Source of the DNA: Bacteroidales bacterium M7
GTDB taxonomy: Bacteria > Bacteroidota > Bacteroidia > Bacteroidales > Muribaculaceae
Length of the DNA: 64,000 nt
Assembly: GCA_001689515.1 (NCBI GenBank)
Contig: LUJR01000047.1
Location: forward strand, 1-64,000
Direction: 5' to 3'
In this document: in pieces, positions 15,083 through 25,000 of the stretch
Layout of the letters: the number at the start of each line of letters is the position of its first letter
Position numbering within the stretch: the stretch's first letter is position 1
Program-made: the position numbers and the translations under genes
Notes under the pieces: model-generated
Seen by the model: the letters and a program-made list of their open reading frames with translations, nothing else
Told to the model about the DNA's origin: nothing
The model's database searches: none

Positions 15083-16330
15083 ATGGAAAGAAAAGATTTT
15101 GAGATAATGGCTCCGGTAGGGAGCTACGAGTCGCTTCACGCCGCCATCAATGCCGGCGCGGACGCAGTGTATTTCGGCGTCGAGGGGCTTAACATGCGTG
15201 CCCGCTCAAGTGTGAACTTCACCCTTCCCGACCTGCACAATATCGCTGACATATGTCGTCAGGCTGGTGTCAAGACATATCTGACCGTCAACACCGTGAT
15301 ATATGATGCAGAGATAGAACTGTGCCACAAGGTCATAGACGCAGCCAAGGAGGCTGGCATCTCAGCCATCATAGCCACCGACATCGCAGCCATAAGCTAT
15401 GCGCGGAGTATAGGAGTAGAGGTGCATATATCCACGCAGTCGAATGTCACCAACATAGAGGCTGTCAGGTTCTACAGCGCGATGGCTGACGTCATGGTGC
15501 TTGCCCGTGAGCTGAATCTCGATCAGGTGCGCGCCATCCACGATGCCATAGTGCGCGAGAATATCTGCGGACCTTCGGGTCGCAGGGTCGGCATAGAGAT
15601 GTTTTGTCATGGTGCACTGTGCATGGCAGTGAGCGGAAAGTGCTATTTGAGCCTCCATGAGATGAACTCAAGCGCCAACCGCGGAGCCTGCACCCAGATA
15701 TGCCGTCGCGGTTACACTGTGACCGACCGCGAGACCGGCGAGCAACTTGCCATAGAAAACAAGTACATAATGTCGCCCAAGGACCTCAAGACCATCCACT
15801 TCCTCAACAAGATGGTGGATGCAGGCGTGACGGTGTTCAAAATCGAAGGCAGAGCGCGTGGTCCCGAGTATGTCAGCATAGCCGTTGAGGCTTATGACCG
15901 GGCACTGAGAGCCATCTGTGACGGCACGTATGACGAGGCTCTGATAGCAGAGCTTGACAAGCGTCTGGAGATGATATTCAACCGCGGCTTCTGGGACGGC
16001 TATTATCTCGGACAGCGGCTGGGCGAATGGTCAGCGAAATACGGTTCGTCGGCAACGCGCACCAAGCAATACATCGCCAAGGGGGTGCGTTATTTCTCCA
16101 AGCTCGGCGTTGCAGAGTTTCTGATGGAGGCTGGCGAGCTTAAGGTGGGCGATGAGGTCGTAATAACGGGTCCCACTACCGGGGCGGTAATTGTCACTGT
16201 AAATGAAATCCGAGTGGATCTCAAACCGGTGGAAAAGGCGGTCAAGGGCGAGAGCATTTCGATTCCCGTGCCGTGTAAGGTGCGCCCGAGCGACCGCCTC
16301 TATCTGTGGGTTAAAACAGCCTCAAAATAG
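15083..16330 (+). CDS. trhP: Peptidase U32 family protein, tRNA hydroxylation protein TrhP (YegQ-like)
   Basis: About 415 residues, U32 family. N-terminal TIM-barrel-like part: EIMAPVGSYESLHAAINAGADAVYFG. The signature cysteine cluster is EMFCHGALCMAVSGKCYLS ... RGACTQICRR, thought to hold an Fe-S cluster. A C-terminal beta domain covers about 330-415. E. coli TrhP makes 5-hydroxyuridine at tRNA position 34 using prephenate. The size and single U32 module fit TrhP better than RlhA (longer) or UbiU. The start is taken at the ATG 15083 rather than a TTG 12 nt upstream. It is followed by a tRNA cluster. Confidence 0.83.
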   Translation: MERKDFEIMAPVGSYESLHAAINAGADAVYFGVEGLNMRARSSVNFTLPDLHNIADICRQAGVKTYLTVNTVIYDAEIELCHKVIDAAKEAGISAIIATDIAAISYARSIGVEVHISTQSNVTNIEAVRFYSAMADVMVLARELNLDQVRAIHDAIVRENICGPSGRRVGIEMFCHGALCMAVSGKCYLSLHEMNSSANRGACTQICRRGYTVTDRETGEQLAIENKYIMSPKDLKTIHFLNKMVDAGVTVFKIEGRARGPEYVSIAVEAYDRALRAICDGTYDEALIAELDKRLEMIFNRGFWDGYYLGQRLGEWSAKYGSSATRTKQYIAKGVRYFSKLGVAEFLMEAGELKVGDEVVITGPTTGAVIVTVNEIRVDLKPVEKAVKGESISIPVPCKVRPSDRLYLWVKTASK

Positions 16331-16388
16331 GCAAAAGCCGCTTTCTGTGCGATAAAATGCACTGTTTTCGCAAATATTTGTTAAAACA

Positions 16389-16420
16389 TTTGCATAATTC
16401 GGACGCGCTCTGTACCTTTG
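16389..16420 (+). promoter_or_regulatory. Promoter of the tRNA-tuf cluster (Bacteroidetes consensus)
   Basis: TTTG at 16389-16392, a 20-nt spacer, then TACCTTTG at 16413-16420. This is the best match to the Bacteroidetes vegetative consensus in the window. It lies 66 nt before the first tRNA. Confidence 0.8.
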
Positions 16421-16486
16421 CACCGCTTTCCCACTCAAACGGCACTCCTGGTGAGACGAAAGGGAAAGCGGAGAACATTGAATGAT

Positions 16487-16560
16487 GCCTCTTTAGCTCA
16501 GTTGGCCAGAGCACGTGATTTGTAATCTCGGGGTCGTTGGTTCGAATCCGACAAGAGGCT
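16487..16560 (+). tRNA. tRNA-Thr (anticodon TGT)
   Basis: The acceptor GCCTCTT pairs with AAGAGGC. The D-arm GCTC...GAGC, anticodon stem CGTGA/TCTCG with loop TTTGTAA, and T-arm GTTGG TTCGAAT CCGAC are all present. CCA is not encoded. First gene of the tRNA cluster. Confidence 0.95.
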
Positions 16561-16667
16561 CTAAATTTGACAAAAGTGTCCGGGAACGGTCGTAATGACT
16601 CTCGCGGTACTGATGATAAAATTTTCCTCCCGTCCTCCACGATGAGGAGCGGGGCAAAGGAAAAGAC

Positions 16668-16750
16668 GGGCGAATACCAGAGTGGCCAAATGGGGCAGAC
16701 TGTAAATCTGCTGGTTTATACCTTCGGTGGTTCGAATCCATCTTCGCCCA
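16668..16750 (+). tRNA. tRNA-Tyr (anticodon GTA)
   Basis: Class II tRNA with a long variable arm. The acceptor GGGCGAA pairs with TTCGCCC, the anticodon loop is CTGTAAA, and the T-loop is TTCGAAT. 83 nt. Confidence 0.95.
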
Positions 16751-16822
16751 CTTCTTTAATCCTATGTTACAAGCATAGAGAGATTCTTGCGATAGGGTCT
16801 CAGGCTTTAACATCTGACGTTT

Positions 16823-16895
16823 GCGGAAGTAGCTCAGTTGATAGAGCATCAGCCTTCCAAGCTGAGGGTCGCGAGTTTGAGCCTCGTCTTCCGCT
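16823..16895 (+). tRNA. tRNA-Gly (anticodon TCC)
   Basis: The acceptor GCGGAAG pairs with CTTCCGC. The anticodon stem CAGC(C)/GCTG carries TTCCA, anticodon TCC. The T-loop reads TTTGAGC instead of the usual TTCGANN, a mild oddity. Confidence 0.93.
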
Positions 16896-16965
16896 CTAAT
16901 TTTATTGAAACATACGCCGGAGATTCGGCTATGTAGTGAACCTTTCTAACGACATTGAAACATCT

Positions 16966-17040
<75 letters not shown>

Positions 17041-17160
17041 AGTTTATTCAGCAAAACTCTCCTAATTCATTGCCCCGATAGTGTCTTTTTGTGCTGTCGC
17101 GGCATCTTGTTGAAACGTAAAACTTAATATTTTTAAGCAACATAAAATCAGCTAAAAGTT

Positions 17161-18345
17161 ATGGCTAAAGAGAAATTCGAAAGAACCAAACCGCATGTTA
17201 ACATCGGTACCATCGGTCACGTCGACCACGGTAAAACCACTCTGACCGCTGCCATCACCACCGTACTGGCAAAGAAGGGTCTCTCTGAGGTTAAGTCATT
17301 CGACCAGATTGACAACGCTCCCGAGGAAAAGGAACGTGGTATCACCATCAACACCGCCCACGTTGAATACGAGACAGCTAACCGTCACTACGCTCACGTA
17401 GACTGCCCGGGACACGCTGACTACGTAAAGAACATGGTAACTGGTGCTGCTCAGATGGACGGTGCTATCATCGTGGTAGCTGCAACTGACGGTCCCATGC
17501 CCCAGACTCGTGAGCACATCCTTCTCGCTCGTCAGGTAAACGTACCCCGTATCGTAGTGTTCCTCAACAAGTGCGACATGGTTGACGACGAAGAGATGTT
17601 CGAACTCGTCGAGATGGAAATGCGTGACCTTCTTTCTTCTTATGACTACGATGGTGACAACACACCTATCATCCGTGGTTCTGCACTCGGCGCACTCAAC
17701 GGTGAGCCCCAGTGGGAAGACAAGGTTATGGAGCTCATGGAAGCAGTTGACACATGGATTCCCCTGCCTCCCCGTGACGTTGACAAGCCCTTCCTTATGC
17801 CTGTTGAGGACGTGTTCTCAATCACAGGTCGTGGTACAGTTGCTACCGGCCGTATCGAGACAGGTATCGTGAAGGTGGGTGACGAAGTCCAGATCATGGG
17901 TCTTGGTGCTGACATGAAGTCAGTCGTTACTGGTGTCGAGATGTTCCGCAAGCTCCTCGATCAGGGCGAAGCTGGTGACAACGTAGGTCTCCTCCTCCGT
18001 GGTATCGACAAGAAGGACATCAAGCGTGGTATGGTAATCTGCCATCCTGGAGTCGTTAAGCCCCACAGCAAGTTCAAAGCTTCTGTATATATCCTCAAGA
18101 AGGAAGAAGGTGGCCGTCACACTCCGTTCCACAACCACTACCGTCCCCAGTTCTACATCCGTACACTTGACGTTACCGGCGAGATCACTCTCCCCGAAGG
18201 TGTAGAAATGGTAATGCCTGGTGACAACGTTGAGATCAACGTTGAGCTCATCAACCCCGTAGCTTGCGACAAGGGTCTCCGCTTCGCTATCCGCGAAGGT
18301 GGCCGCACAGTAGGCTCAGGTCAGATTACCGAAATCTACGAATAA
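17161..18345 (+). CDS. tuf: Elongation factor Tu
   Basis: 394 residues, the normal length. EF-Tu brings aminoacyl-tRNA to the ribosome as a GTP complex. G-domain motifs: G1 GHVDHGKT (19-26), switch I around RGITINTAHVEYE, G3 DCPGHADY, G4 NKCDMVD. Domains 2 and 3 follow, ending in GGRTVGSGQITEI. Codon use is strongly biased, as in highly expressed genes. It lies downstream of four tRNAs and upstream of tRNA-Trp, secE and nusG, the usual Bacteroidetes arrangement. Confidence 0.99.
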   Translation: MAKEKFERTKPHVNIGTIGHVDHGKTTLTAAITTVLAKKGLSEVKSFDQIDNAPEEKERGITINTAHVEYETANRHYAHVDCPGHADYVKNMVTGAAQMDGAIIVVAATDGPMPQTREHILLARQVNVPRIVVFLNKCDMVDDEEMFELVEMEMRDLLSSYDYDGDNTPIIRGSALGALNGEPQWEDKVMELMEAVDTWIPLPPRDVDKPFLMPVEDVFSITGRGTVATGRIETGIVKVGDEVQIMGLGADMKSVVTGVEMFRKLLDQGEAGDNVGLLLRGIDKKDIKRGMVICHPGVVKPHSKFKASVYILKKEEGGRHTPFHNHYRPQFYIRTLDVTGEITLPEGVEMVMPGDNVEINVELINPVACDKGLRFAIREGGRTVGSGQITEIYE

Positions 18346-18371
18346 TCAGCCACAGCGATTATAAGTAACCA

Positions 18372-18422
18372 TAAAAGAGAGATGGCTTCATGCCATCGGC
18401 AATAGGAGACATCTCTCTTTTA
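18372..18422 (+). terminator. Hairpin after tuf with an overlapping alternative stem
   Basis: TAAAAGAGAGATG (18372-18384) pairs perfectly with CATCTCTCTTTTA (18410-18422). A smaller hairpin, GATGGC-TTCAT-GCCATC (18381-18397), uses four of the same bases, so the two exclude each other. The last bases are T-rich. It probably separates tuf from tRNA-Trp/secE, perhaps only partly. Confidence 0.7.
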
Positions 18423-18428
18423 TCACAC

Positions 18429-18504
18429 ACGGGAATAGCTCAGTCGGTAGAGCACTGGTCTCCAAAACCAGGTGTCGGGAGTTCGAGCCTCTCTTCCCGT
18501 GCCA
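18429..18504 (+). tRNA. tRNA-Trp (anticodon CCA)
   Basis: The acceptor ACGGGAA pairs with TTCCCGT. The anticodon stem CTGGT/ACCAG has loop CTCCAAA, and the T-loop is TTCGAGC. The 3' CCA is encoded. It lies 13 nt before secE and is probably co-transcribed with it. Confidence 0.96.
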
Positions 18505-18517
18505 AACACAACCACCA

Positions 18518-18718
18518 ATGGCTAAACTTAAACTACTCAACGATATCGAGGAGTCTTATAACGAGCTTCGCTATAAGACTTCTTGGCCAACAAAAGGTCA
18601 GCTGATCAAGAGTGCTATTATCGTGTTGATAGCTTCCGTAATCATCGCGCTGATAATATTCTGCATGGATCAGGTGATTGACTATATCATGCACCTTATC
18701 TACGGCCTTGCCGAGTAA
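18518..18718 (+). CDS. secE: Preprotein translocase subunit SecE
   Basis: 66 residues, the short one-helix form. An amphipathic N-terminal helix (IEESYNELRYKTSWPTKGQLIKSA) is followed by one membrane helix (IIVLIASVIIALIIFCMDQVIDYIM). The T-S-W-P motif is the conserved SecE hinge. It clamps SecY in the SecYEG channel of the inner membrane. It lies between tRNA-Trp and nusG, as in most bacteria. Confidence 0.95.
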   Translation: MAKLKLLNDIEESYNELRYKTSWPTKGQLIKSAIIVLIASVIIALIIFCMDQVIDYIMHLIYGLAE

Positions 18719-18751
18719 TCAACACCTTTTCAACTTTTAGCGGTCACATCA

Positions 18752-19303
18752 ATGTCTGAAGTAAAGCGTTCTTGGTATGTGCTTCGTGCCATATCCGGTA
18801 AGGAAGCCAAGGTCAAGGAGGTGCTGGATGCAGCCATCCGCAACACCGACCTCGGCAAACATGTATTTCAAGTCTTGATACCCACTGAAAAGGTGCTTAC
18901 CGTGCGTAACGGTAAGAAGACGGTCAAGGAGCGTACCCTCTACAGCGGTTACGTTTTCGTGGAGTGCATGCTGACAGGCGAAGTCCTCGTCACGCTGCGC
19001 GATACGACTAACGTGATCGACTTTCTGCGTGGCAAAGGCAAGGACGCAAAGCCCGAGTCGCTGCGCGAGAGCGAGGTGAAGCGCATGCTTGGTATGGCTG
19101 ACGAGCTCTCTCAGGGCGAAGTTGACGGTACCAATGACTTCATGGTCGGAGAGACTGTCAAGGTCAACTACGGTCCCTTTAACGGATTTACTGGAGTGAT
19201 CGAGGAGGTCAACCGCGAGAAGCGCAAGCTCAAGGTGATGGTCAAGATTTTTGGCCGCAAGACACCCCTGGAGTTGGATAATTCGCAAGTAGAGCGGGAG
19301 TAA
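18752..19303 (+). CDS. nusG: Transcription termination/antitermination protein NusG
   Basis: 183 residues. The N-terminal NGN domain (about 5-115) begins RSWYVLRAISGKEAKVKEVLD and contains LYSGYVFVE. The C-terminal KOW domain (about 128-183) has the motif VGETVKVNYGPFNGFTGVIEEVN. NusG binds the RNA polymerase clamp and links it to Rho or to the ribosome. It starts 33 nt after secE. A 393-nt gap with structured RNA follows before rplK. Confidence 0.97.
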   Translation: MSEVKRSWYVLRAISGKEAKVKEVLDAAIRNTDLGKHVFQVLIPTEKVLTVRNGKKTVKERTLYSGYVFVECMLTGEVLVTLRDTTNVIDFLRGKGKDAKPESLRESEVKRMLGMADELSQGEVDGTNDFMVGETVKVNYGPFNGFTGVIEEVNREKRKLKVMVKIFGRKTPLELDNSQVERE

Positions 19304-19696
19304 AAGCCCCGCGGACACTGACGGGCCATCGTAGCCCCGCCCCCTCTAATTCGTCAGAGCGGCTTCCACTATGTGCTGCTGACATTAGAGATGCCATATT
19401 GAAACAATACACGAGTGCCTGGCGTCTGCCGTCAGGGGGAGCTTCCAAAGCCCCGAGTCCTTGCTCTTACACAGGACCGCTTGCAGGTTACGCTGCGGGT
19501 CTGGCATCCAAGAGGCTTCGGACACTCGCAGAAGCAGCGAAAGCTGCTCGGTATGGTATCCCGACATGTGTTTCCGGACATCACGCTCCGGGAGATGATG
19601 AGAAGATGGAGCGAGGTGATTAGTGTGTCAAGAAGTGGACGCGTAAACGTTTGAACCGCAACCTCTAAACAACAACATTTAAAGAGTTAAACAAAA
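19304..19696 (+). promoter_or_regulatory. Structured leader between nusG and rplK with a candidate L1-binding site
   Basis: No convincing gene lies in this 393-nt stretch. A GNRA hairpin, AGCAGC-GAAA-GCTGCT, lies at 19533-19548. A second stem, CGCTCC (19584-19589) with GGAGCG (19608-19613), extended by ATCA/TGAT, encloses an 18-nt loop with GATGATGAG. L1 binds similar GAUGA-containing internal loops in 23S rRNA and in its own mRNA, and rplA is in this operon. An autoregulatory leader for rplK-rplA is a reasonable inference. Confidence 0.45.
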
Positions 19697-20140
19697 ATGG
19701 CTAAAGAAATTGCTGGACAGATCAAATTACAGATCAAAGGCGGTGCTGCAAACCCCTCGCCCCCAGTAGGACCGGCTCTCGGTTCGAAGGGCATCAACAT
19801 CATGGAGTTCTGCAAGCAGTTCAATGCCCGCACCCAGGACAAAGCCGGCAAGGTGCTCCCGGTAGTAATCACCTATTACACCGACAAGAGCTTTGACTTC
19901 ATCGTCAAGACCCCCCCGGTAGCAGTTCAGCTCAAGGAAGTCGCAAAACTCAAGAGCGGCTCTGCTCAGCCTAACCGTAACAAGGTGGCTGAAATCACAT
20001 GGGACCAGGTAAAGGCAATCGCTGAAGACAAGATGCCCGACTTGAACTGTTTCACAGTCGAATCGGCAATGCGCATGGTTGCCGGCACAGCCAGAAGCAT
20101 GGGTATCACCGTAAAAGGAGCATTCCCTGAAAATAACTAA
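19697..20140 (+). CDS. rplK: 50S ribosomal protein L11
   Basis: 147 residues. The N-terminal domain has the flexible hinge motif GGAANPSPPVGPALGSKGINIMEFCKQFNART. The C-terminal rRNA-binding domain has SAMRMVAGTARSMGI. L11 forms the GTPase-associated centre with 23S rRNA and L10/L12. First gene of the rplK-rplA-rplJ-rplL-rpoB-rpoC run, 17 nt before rplA. Confidence 0.99.
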   Translation: MAKEIAGQIKLQIKGGAANPSPPVGPALGSKGINIMEFCKQFNARTQDKAGKVLPVVITYYTDKSFDFIVKTPPVAVQLKEVAKLKSGSAQPNRNKVAEITWDQVKAIAEDKMPDLNCFTVESAMRMVAGTARSMGITVKGAFPENN

Positions 20141-20157
20141 TTAACTTCAATTGACAC

Positions 20158-20853
20158 ATGGGTAAACTGACTAAAAACCAGAAGATTGCTGCAGAGAAAA
20201 TTGAAGCAGGGAAGGCTTATTCACTCGCCGAGGCATCAGCCAAGGTCAAGGAAGTGAATTACGCCAAGTTTGACGCTTCTGTCGACATCGACGTGCGTCT
20301 CGGCGTTGACCCCCGCAAGGCTAACCAGATGGTACGTGGCGTGGTGACCCTGCCCCACGGTACCGGCAAGCAGGTAAGAGTGCTTGTGCTCTGCAATGCA
20401 GATGCCGAGGCTGCCGCTAAGGCTGCCGGAGCTGATTATGTAGGCCTCGACGAATACATCGACAAGATCAAGGGCGGATGGACTGACATCGACGTCATCA
20501 TCACCCAGCCCGCCATCATGGGTAAGATCGGTGCCCTGGGCCGTGTGCTCGGTCCCCGCGGCTTGATGCCTAACCCCAAGAGCGGCACTGTGACTGTCGA
20601 CGTTGCCAAGGCAGTTGAGGAAGTCAAGAAGGGTAAGATCGACTTCAAGGTCGACAAGAACGGTATCGTGCACACTTCCATCGGCAAGGTGAGCTTCACT
20701 CCCGAGCAGATCGGCGACAACGCACGCGAGTTCATCAACACCCTGATCAAACTCAAACCGTCTGCTGCAAAAGGCACCTATATCAAGAGCATTTATCTTT
20801 CGAGCACTATGAGCCCGGGCGTCAAGATTGACACTAAGTCAGTCGATGAGTAA
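20158..20853 (+). CDS. rplA: 50S ribosomal protein L1
   Basis: 231 residues. The two-domain L1 fold contains the conserved loops VRLGVDPRKANQMVRGVVTLPHGTGK and GRVLGPRGLMPNPKSGTV, then DKNGIVHTSIGKVSF at the C-terminus. L1 forms the mobile stalk at the ribosomal E site. In many bacteria it represses its own operon by binding the leader, which makes the structured gap upstream of rplK notable. Confidence 0.99.
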   Translation: MGKLTKNQKIAAEKIEAGKAYSLAEASAKVKEVNYAKFDASVDIDVRLGVDPRKANQMVRGVVTLPHGTGKQVRVLVLCNADAEAAAKAAGADYVGLDEYIDKIKGGWTDIDVIITQPAIMGKIGALGRVLGPRGLMPNPKSGTVTVDVAKAVEEVKKGKIDFKVDKNGIVHTSIGKVSFTPEQIGDNAREFINTLIKLKPSAAKGTYIKSIYLSSTMSPGVKIDTKSVDE

Positions 20854-20882
20854 TCTAACCTCTTAAAAATCCCGCAATCACG

Positions 20883-21407
20883 ATGAAAAAGGAAGATAAA
20901 GGCATAATAATCGAGAAAATCACCCAGACCATCAAGGAGTACAGCTGCTTCTACCTCGTGGAGACAGCCGGTCTTGACGCTGAAAAGACCTCAGCTCTGC
21001 GTCGTGCCTGTGCCAAGGCTGACATCAAGCTGATGGTGGTCAAGAACACTCTCCTTCACAAGGCACTCGAGAACATGGAGGAAGACTACTCAGAGCTTTA
21101 TCCCGCTCTCAAGGAGTCAACCTCTCTGATGTGTGCCAATGTAGGCAACGCTCCCGCCAAGCTGCTCAAGGACTTCATCAAGAAGGACGACGTGCTGCCC
21201 AAGCTCAAGGCTGCCTACGTAGAGGAAACAGTCTATCTGGGTGCTGACCAGCTTGATGCTCTCGCAGCTATCAAGAGCAAGAACGAGCTTATCGCCGACG
21301 TTGTGGCTCTGCTCCAGTCTCCTGCCAAGAATGTCGTTTCGGCACTCACCTCAGGCGGCACCAAGCTCCACGGCATCCTCGAGACCCTCTCGAAGAAGGA
21401 AGGCTGA
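20883..21407 (+). CDS. rplJ: 50S ribosomal protein L10
   Basis: 174 residues. The N-terminal rRNA-binding domain (IIEKITQTIKEYSCFYLVETAGLDAEKTSALRRAC, then KLMVVKNTLLHKAL) is followed by the long C-terminal helix (residues about 140-174) that carries L7/L12 dimers. It is the base of the L12 stalk. It starts 29 nt after rplA and is followed by rplL after a 108-nt gap. Confidence 0.98.
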   Translation: MKKEDKGIIIEKITQTIKEYSCFYLVETAGLDAEKTSALRRACAKADIKLMVVKNTLLHKALENMEEDYSELYPALKESTSLMCANVGNAPAKLLKDFIKKDDVLPKLKAAYVEETVYLGADQLDALAAIKSKNELIADVVALLQSPAKNVVSALTSGGTKLHGILETLSKKEG

Positions 21408-21515
21408 TAAACGAAGTTTCCGCGCACGGTCCGCGTGGCTGGCGCGAAGCCCCTTGTACCTCTCTCCGCCTATCTCAATCACTTCAACACAAAAACTTTC
21501 AAAAACAATACTAAA

Positions 21516-21890
21516 ATGGCAGATTTAAAAGCTTTTGCAGAACAACTCGTTTCTCTCACAGTGAAGGAAGTAAACGAACTCGCTCAGATCCTCAAGGACG
21601 AGTATGGCATCGAACCCGCAGCTGCAGCTGTAGCAGTAGCAGCAGGTCCCGCAGCTGGCGCAGCAGCCGCTGAGGAGAAGACTTCTTTTGACGTTGTCCT
21701 CAAGAACGCAGGTGCTGGCAAGCTCGCTGTTGTGAAGCTCGTTAAGGAACTCACAGGTCTCGGCCTCAAGGAGGCTAAGGAGATGGTTGACGGCGCTCCC
21801 AGCGTAGTCAAGGAAGGCGTTGCCAAGGCTGATGCAGAAGGCATCAAGAAGCAGCTCGAAGAAGCAGGCGCTGAAGTTGAGCTTAAATAA
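21516..21890 (+). CDS. rplL: 50S ribosomal protein L7/L12
   Basis: 124 residues from the ATG at 21516. The N-terminal dimerisation helix pair (DLKAFAEQLVSLTVKEVNEL) is followed by an alanine-rich hinge (about 33-55) and the C-terminal factor-binding domain (KTSFDVVLKNAGAGKLAVVK ... GLGLKEAKEMVDGAP). An in-frame upstream ATG at 21435 would add 27 residues absent from the family and is rejected. It recruits translational GTPases. Confidence 0.98.
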   Translation: MADLKAFAEQLVSLTVKEVNELAQILKDEYGIEPAAAAVAVAAGPAAGAAAAEEKTSFDVVLKNAGAGKLAVVKLVKELTGLGLKEAKEMVDGAPSVVKEGVAKADAEGIKKQLEEAGAEVELK

Positions 21891-21912
21891 TACGCCTGAT
21901 ATTCAGGACGTT

Positions 21913-21948
21913 AGGTTAAGAAACCCCTTTATGGGTGTTTCTTAACCT
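21913..21948 (+). terminator. Strong hairpin between rplL and rpoB
   Basis: AGGTTAAGAAAC (21913-21924) pairs perfectly with GTTTCTTAACCT (21937-21948) around a CCCTTTATGGGT loop that can itself pair. Only a short T tract follows. The position matches the partial attenuator known between rplL and rpoB in E. coli, so a leaky terminator is likely. Confidence 0.7.
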
Positions 21949-22091
21949 TTCGTGTCATTATTAACGTCGATGACACGTCCCACAGATTAAGCGAGCTCTT
22001 CTCTTTCAGTTCTCCAAGTTTTTTCATATCATGCCGCATGGAGCCGGTCCACATGAGTGACGGAGGCTCTGCGGCGATTTAACTCACATAG

Positions 22092-25000
22092 ATGTCAGCA
22101 CAATTAGACAAACCCCGTGTAAACTTCGCGTCGGTTAAGAATCCTCTCCCTTATCCCGACTTCTTGGAGGTGCAGCTCAAATCCTTCCAGGACTTCCTGC
22201 AGCTTGACACTCCTCCCGAAAAACGCAACAACGAGGGGCTTTTCAAAGTATTTGCCGAGAACTTCCCGATTGCCGACACTCGTAACAATTTCGTACTGGA
22301 ATTTCTCGACTATTACGTCGATCCCCCACGTTACACTATAGCTGAATGCCTTGAGCGCGGCTTGACCTACTCGGTGCCCCTCAAAGCCAAGCTCAAACTG
22401 TACTGTACCGACCCTGACCACGAGGACTTCGCCACTGTGATTCAGGATGTCTATCTGGGTCAAATACCTTATATGACCGATAAGGGCACTTTCGTCATCA
22501 ACGGTGCCGAGCGCGTCGTCGTGTCGCAGCTCCACCGCTCGCCGGGTGTCTTCTTCGGCCAGTCAACCCATGCCAATGGCACCAAGCTCTACTCTGCGCG
22601 TATCATCCCGTTCCGCGGCAGCTGGATAGAGTTTGCCACTGACATAAACAATGTCATGTACGCCTACATCGACCGTAAGAAGAAATTGCCCGTGACCACC
22701 CTGTTACGTGCCATCGGTCTGGAAAGCGACAAGGACATCATCGAAAAATTCGGTCTCGCCGAGGAGGTCAAGGTCAACAAGACCAACCTCAAGAAGGCTC
22801 TCGGACGCAAACTTGCCGCCCGTGTGCTCAAGACCCGCATCGAGGATTTCGCCGACGAGGATACCGGCGAAGTGGTATCGATCGAGCGCAACGAGATGAT
22901 TCTCGACCGCGAGACTGTGCTCGAAGAGGAGCACATCCAGGAAATACTCGACTCAGGCGTGCAGACCCTCCTGCTCCACAAGGAGGACGCCGGCACTACT
23001 GACTACTCTATAATATTCAACACGCTTCAGAAGGATACGACCAACAGCGAGATTGAGGCTATCCAGTACATCTACCGACAGCTCCGCAACGCCGAGCCGC
23101 CGGATGATGCCAGCGCGCGCGAAGTCATCACCAACCTCTTCTTCTCGGAGAAGCGTTATGACCTCGGCGAGGTAGGCCGCTACCGTATCAACAAGAAGCT
23201 CGGTCTTGACACTCCCATGGATGTCAAGGTCCTCACACGCGAGGACATCGTCTCGATCATCAAGCACCTCATAGAGCTTATCAACTCCAAGGCTGATGTG
23301 GACGATATCGACCACCTGAGCAACCGCCGCGTACGCACTGTCGGCGAGCAGCTCTACAACCAGTTTGCCATGGGTCTCGCCCGCATGTCGCGCACCATCC
23401 GTGAGCGCATGAACGTGCGTGACAACGAGGTATTCACACCCATCGACCTTATCAACGCCAAGACTATCTCGAGCGTTATCAATACATTCTTCGGCACCAA
23501 CGCGCTGAGCCAGTTCATGGACCAGACCAACCCGCTTGCCGAAATTACACACAAGCGCCGTATGTCGGCACTCGGTCCTGGCGGTCTGACACGTGAGCGC
23601 GCCGGCTTCGAGGTGCGTGACGTGCACTATACCCACTATGGCCGTCTCTGCCCGATCGAGACCCCTGAAGGTCCTAACATCGGTCTGATTTCGTCGCTCT
23701 GTGTATATGCCAAGATCAATGATCTCGGCTTCATCGAGACCCCCTACCGCGAGGTCAAGGATGCGAAGGTCAACCTTAAGAACGACAAGGTGGTCTACCT
23801 GACCGCCGAGGTAGAGGAGGGCAAGGTCATCGCCCAGGGCAACGCTCCGCTCAACGCTGACGGCTCTTTCGTGCGTGACCGCGTCAAGGCGCGTCTTGAT
23901 GCCGACTTCCCGGTGGTAGCACCCGAGGAAGTGGAGCTGATGGACGTATCGCCAACACAGATTGCCTCTATCGCCGCTTCGCTCATCCCGTTCCTCGAGC
24001 ATGACGACGCCAACCGTGCGCTCATGGGATCTAACATGATGCGCCAGGCTGTGCCTCTGATGCGCAGCGAGGCTCCTATCGTGGGTACCGGCATCGAGGG
24101 TCAGCTTATCCGCGACTCCCGCACCCAGATCATGGCAGAGGGTGACGGTGTCATCGAGTTTGTCGATGCCAGCGTAATCAAGATCCGCTATGACCGCACT
24201 GCCGACGAGGAGTTTGTGGCATTTGAGGACGCTCTCAAGGAGTACCACCTCCCCAAATTCCGCAAGACCAACCAGAGCACCACTATCGACCTGCGTCCCA
24301 TATGCAGCAAGGGTCAGCGCGTCAAGAAGGGCGACATACTCACCGAGGGTTACTCTACCGAAAACGGCGAGCTCGCTCTCGGCCGCAACCTCAAAGTGGC
24401 TTTCATGCCCTGGAAGGGTTACAACTATGAGGACGCCATCGTGCTCAACGAGCGCGTGGTGCGTGAGGACATCCTGACCTCTGTCCATGTCGACGAGTAC
24501 TCGCTCGAAGTGCGCGAGACCAAGCGAGGCATGGAGGAGCTCACCAGCGATATCCCCAATGTCAGCGAGGACGCCACCAAGGACCTCGACGAGCGCGGTA
24601 TCATCCGCGTCGGCGCACACGTGGTGCCCGGCGACATCATGATAGGTAAGATCACCCCCAAGGGCGAGAGCGACCCCACTCCCGAGGAGAAGCTGCTCCG
24701 CGCCATCTTCGGCGACAAGGCTGGCGATGTCAAGGACGCATCTCTCAAGGCATCTCCCTCACTCAAGGGCGTGGTAATCGGCACGAACCTCTTCAGCCGT
24801 GCCACCAAGAAGAAAAAGTCAAAGAGCGCCAACGCTCAGCTGCCCCAGCTCGACGAGGAGTATGAAAAGCGTCTCGACGAGCTCAAGGATGTGCTCGTGA
24901 GCAAGCTCACCACCCTGACCAAGGATCTCACCTCGGCAGGCGTGAAGGATTATCTCGGCACCGACATCATACCCCAGGGCTCTAAGTTTGCCGCTTCGAC

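Noticed and set aside
19399..19623. Small frames between nusG and rplK
   Set aside because: Several short frames overlap on both strands, and none has family-like composition. The RNA hairpins explain the region better.
22953..24620. A 555-codon open frame antisense to rpoB, and other long antisense frames over rpoB and rpoC
   Set aside because: The codon bias of highly expressed genes leaves the opposite strand open. The translations show no recognised domain.
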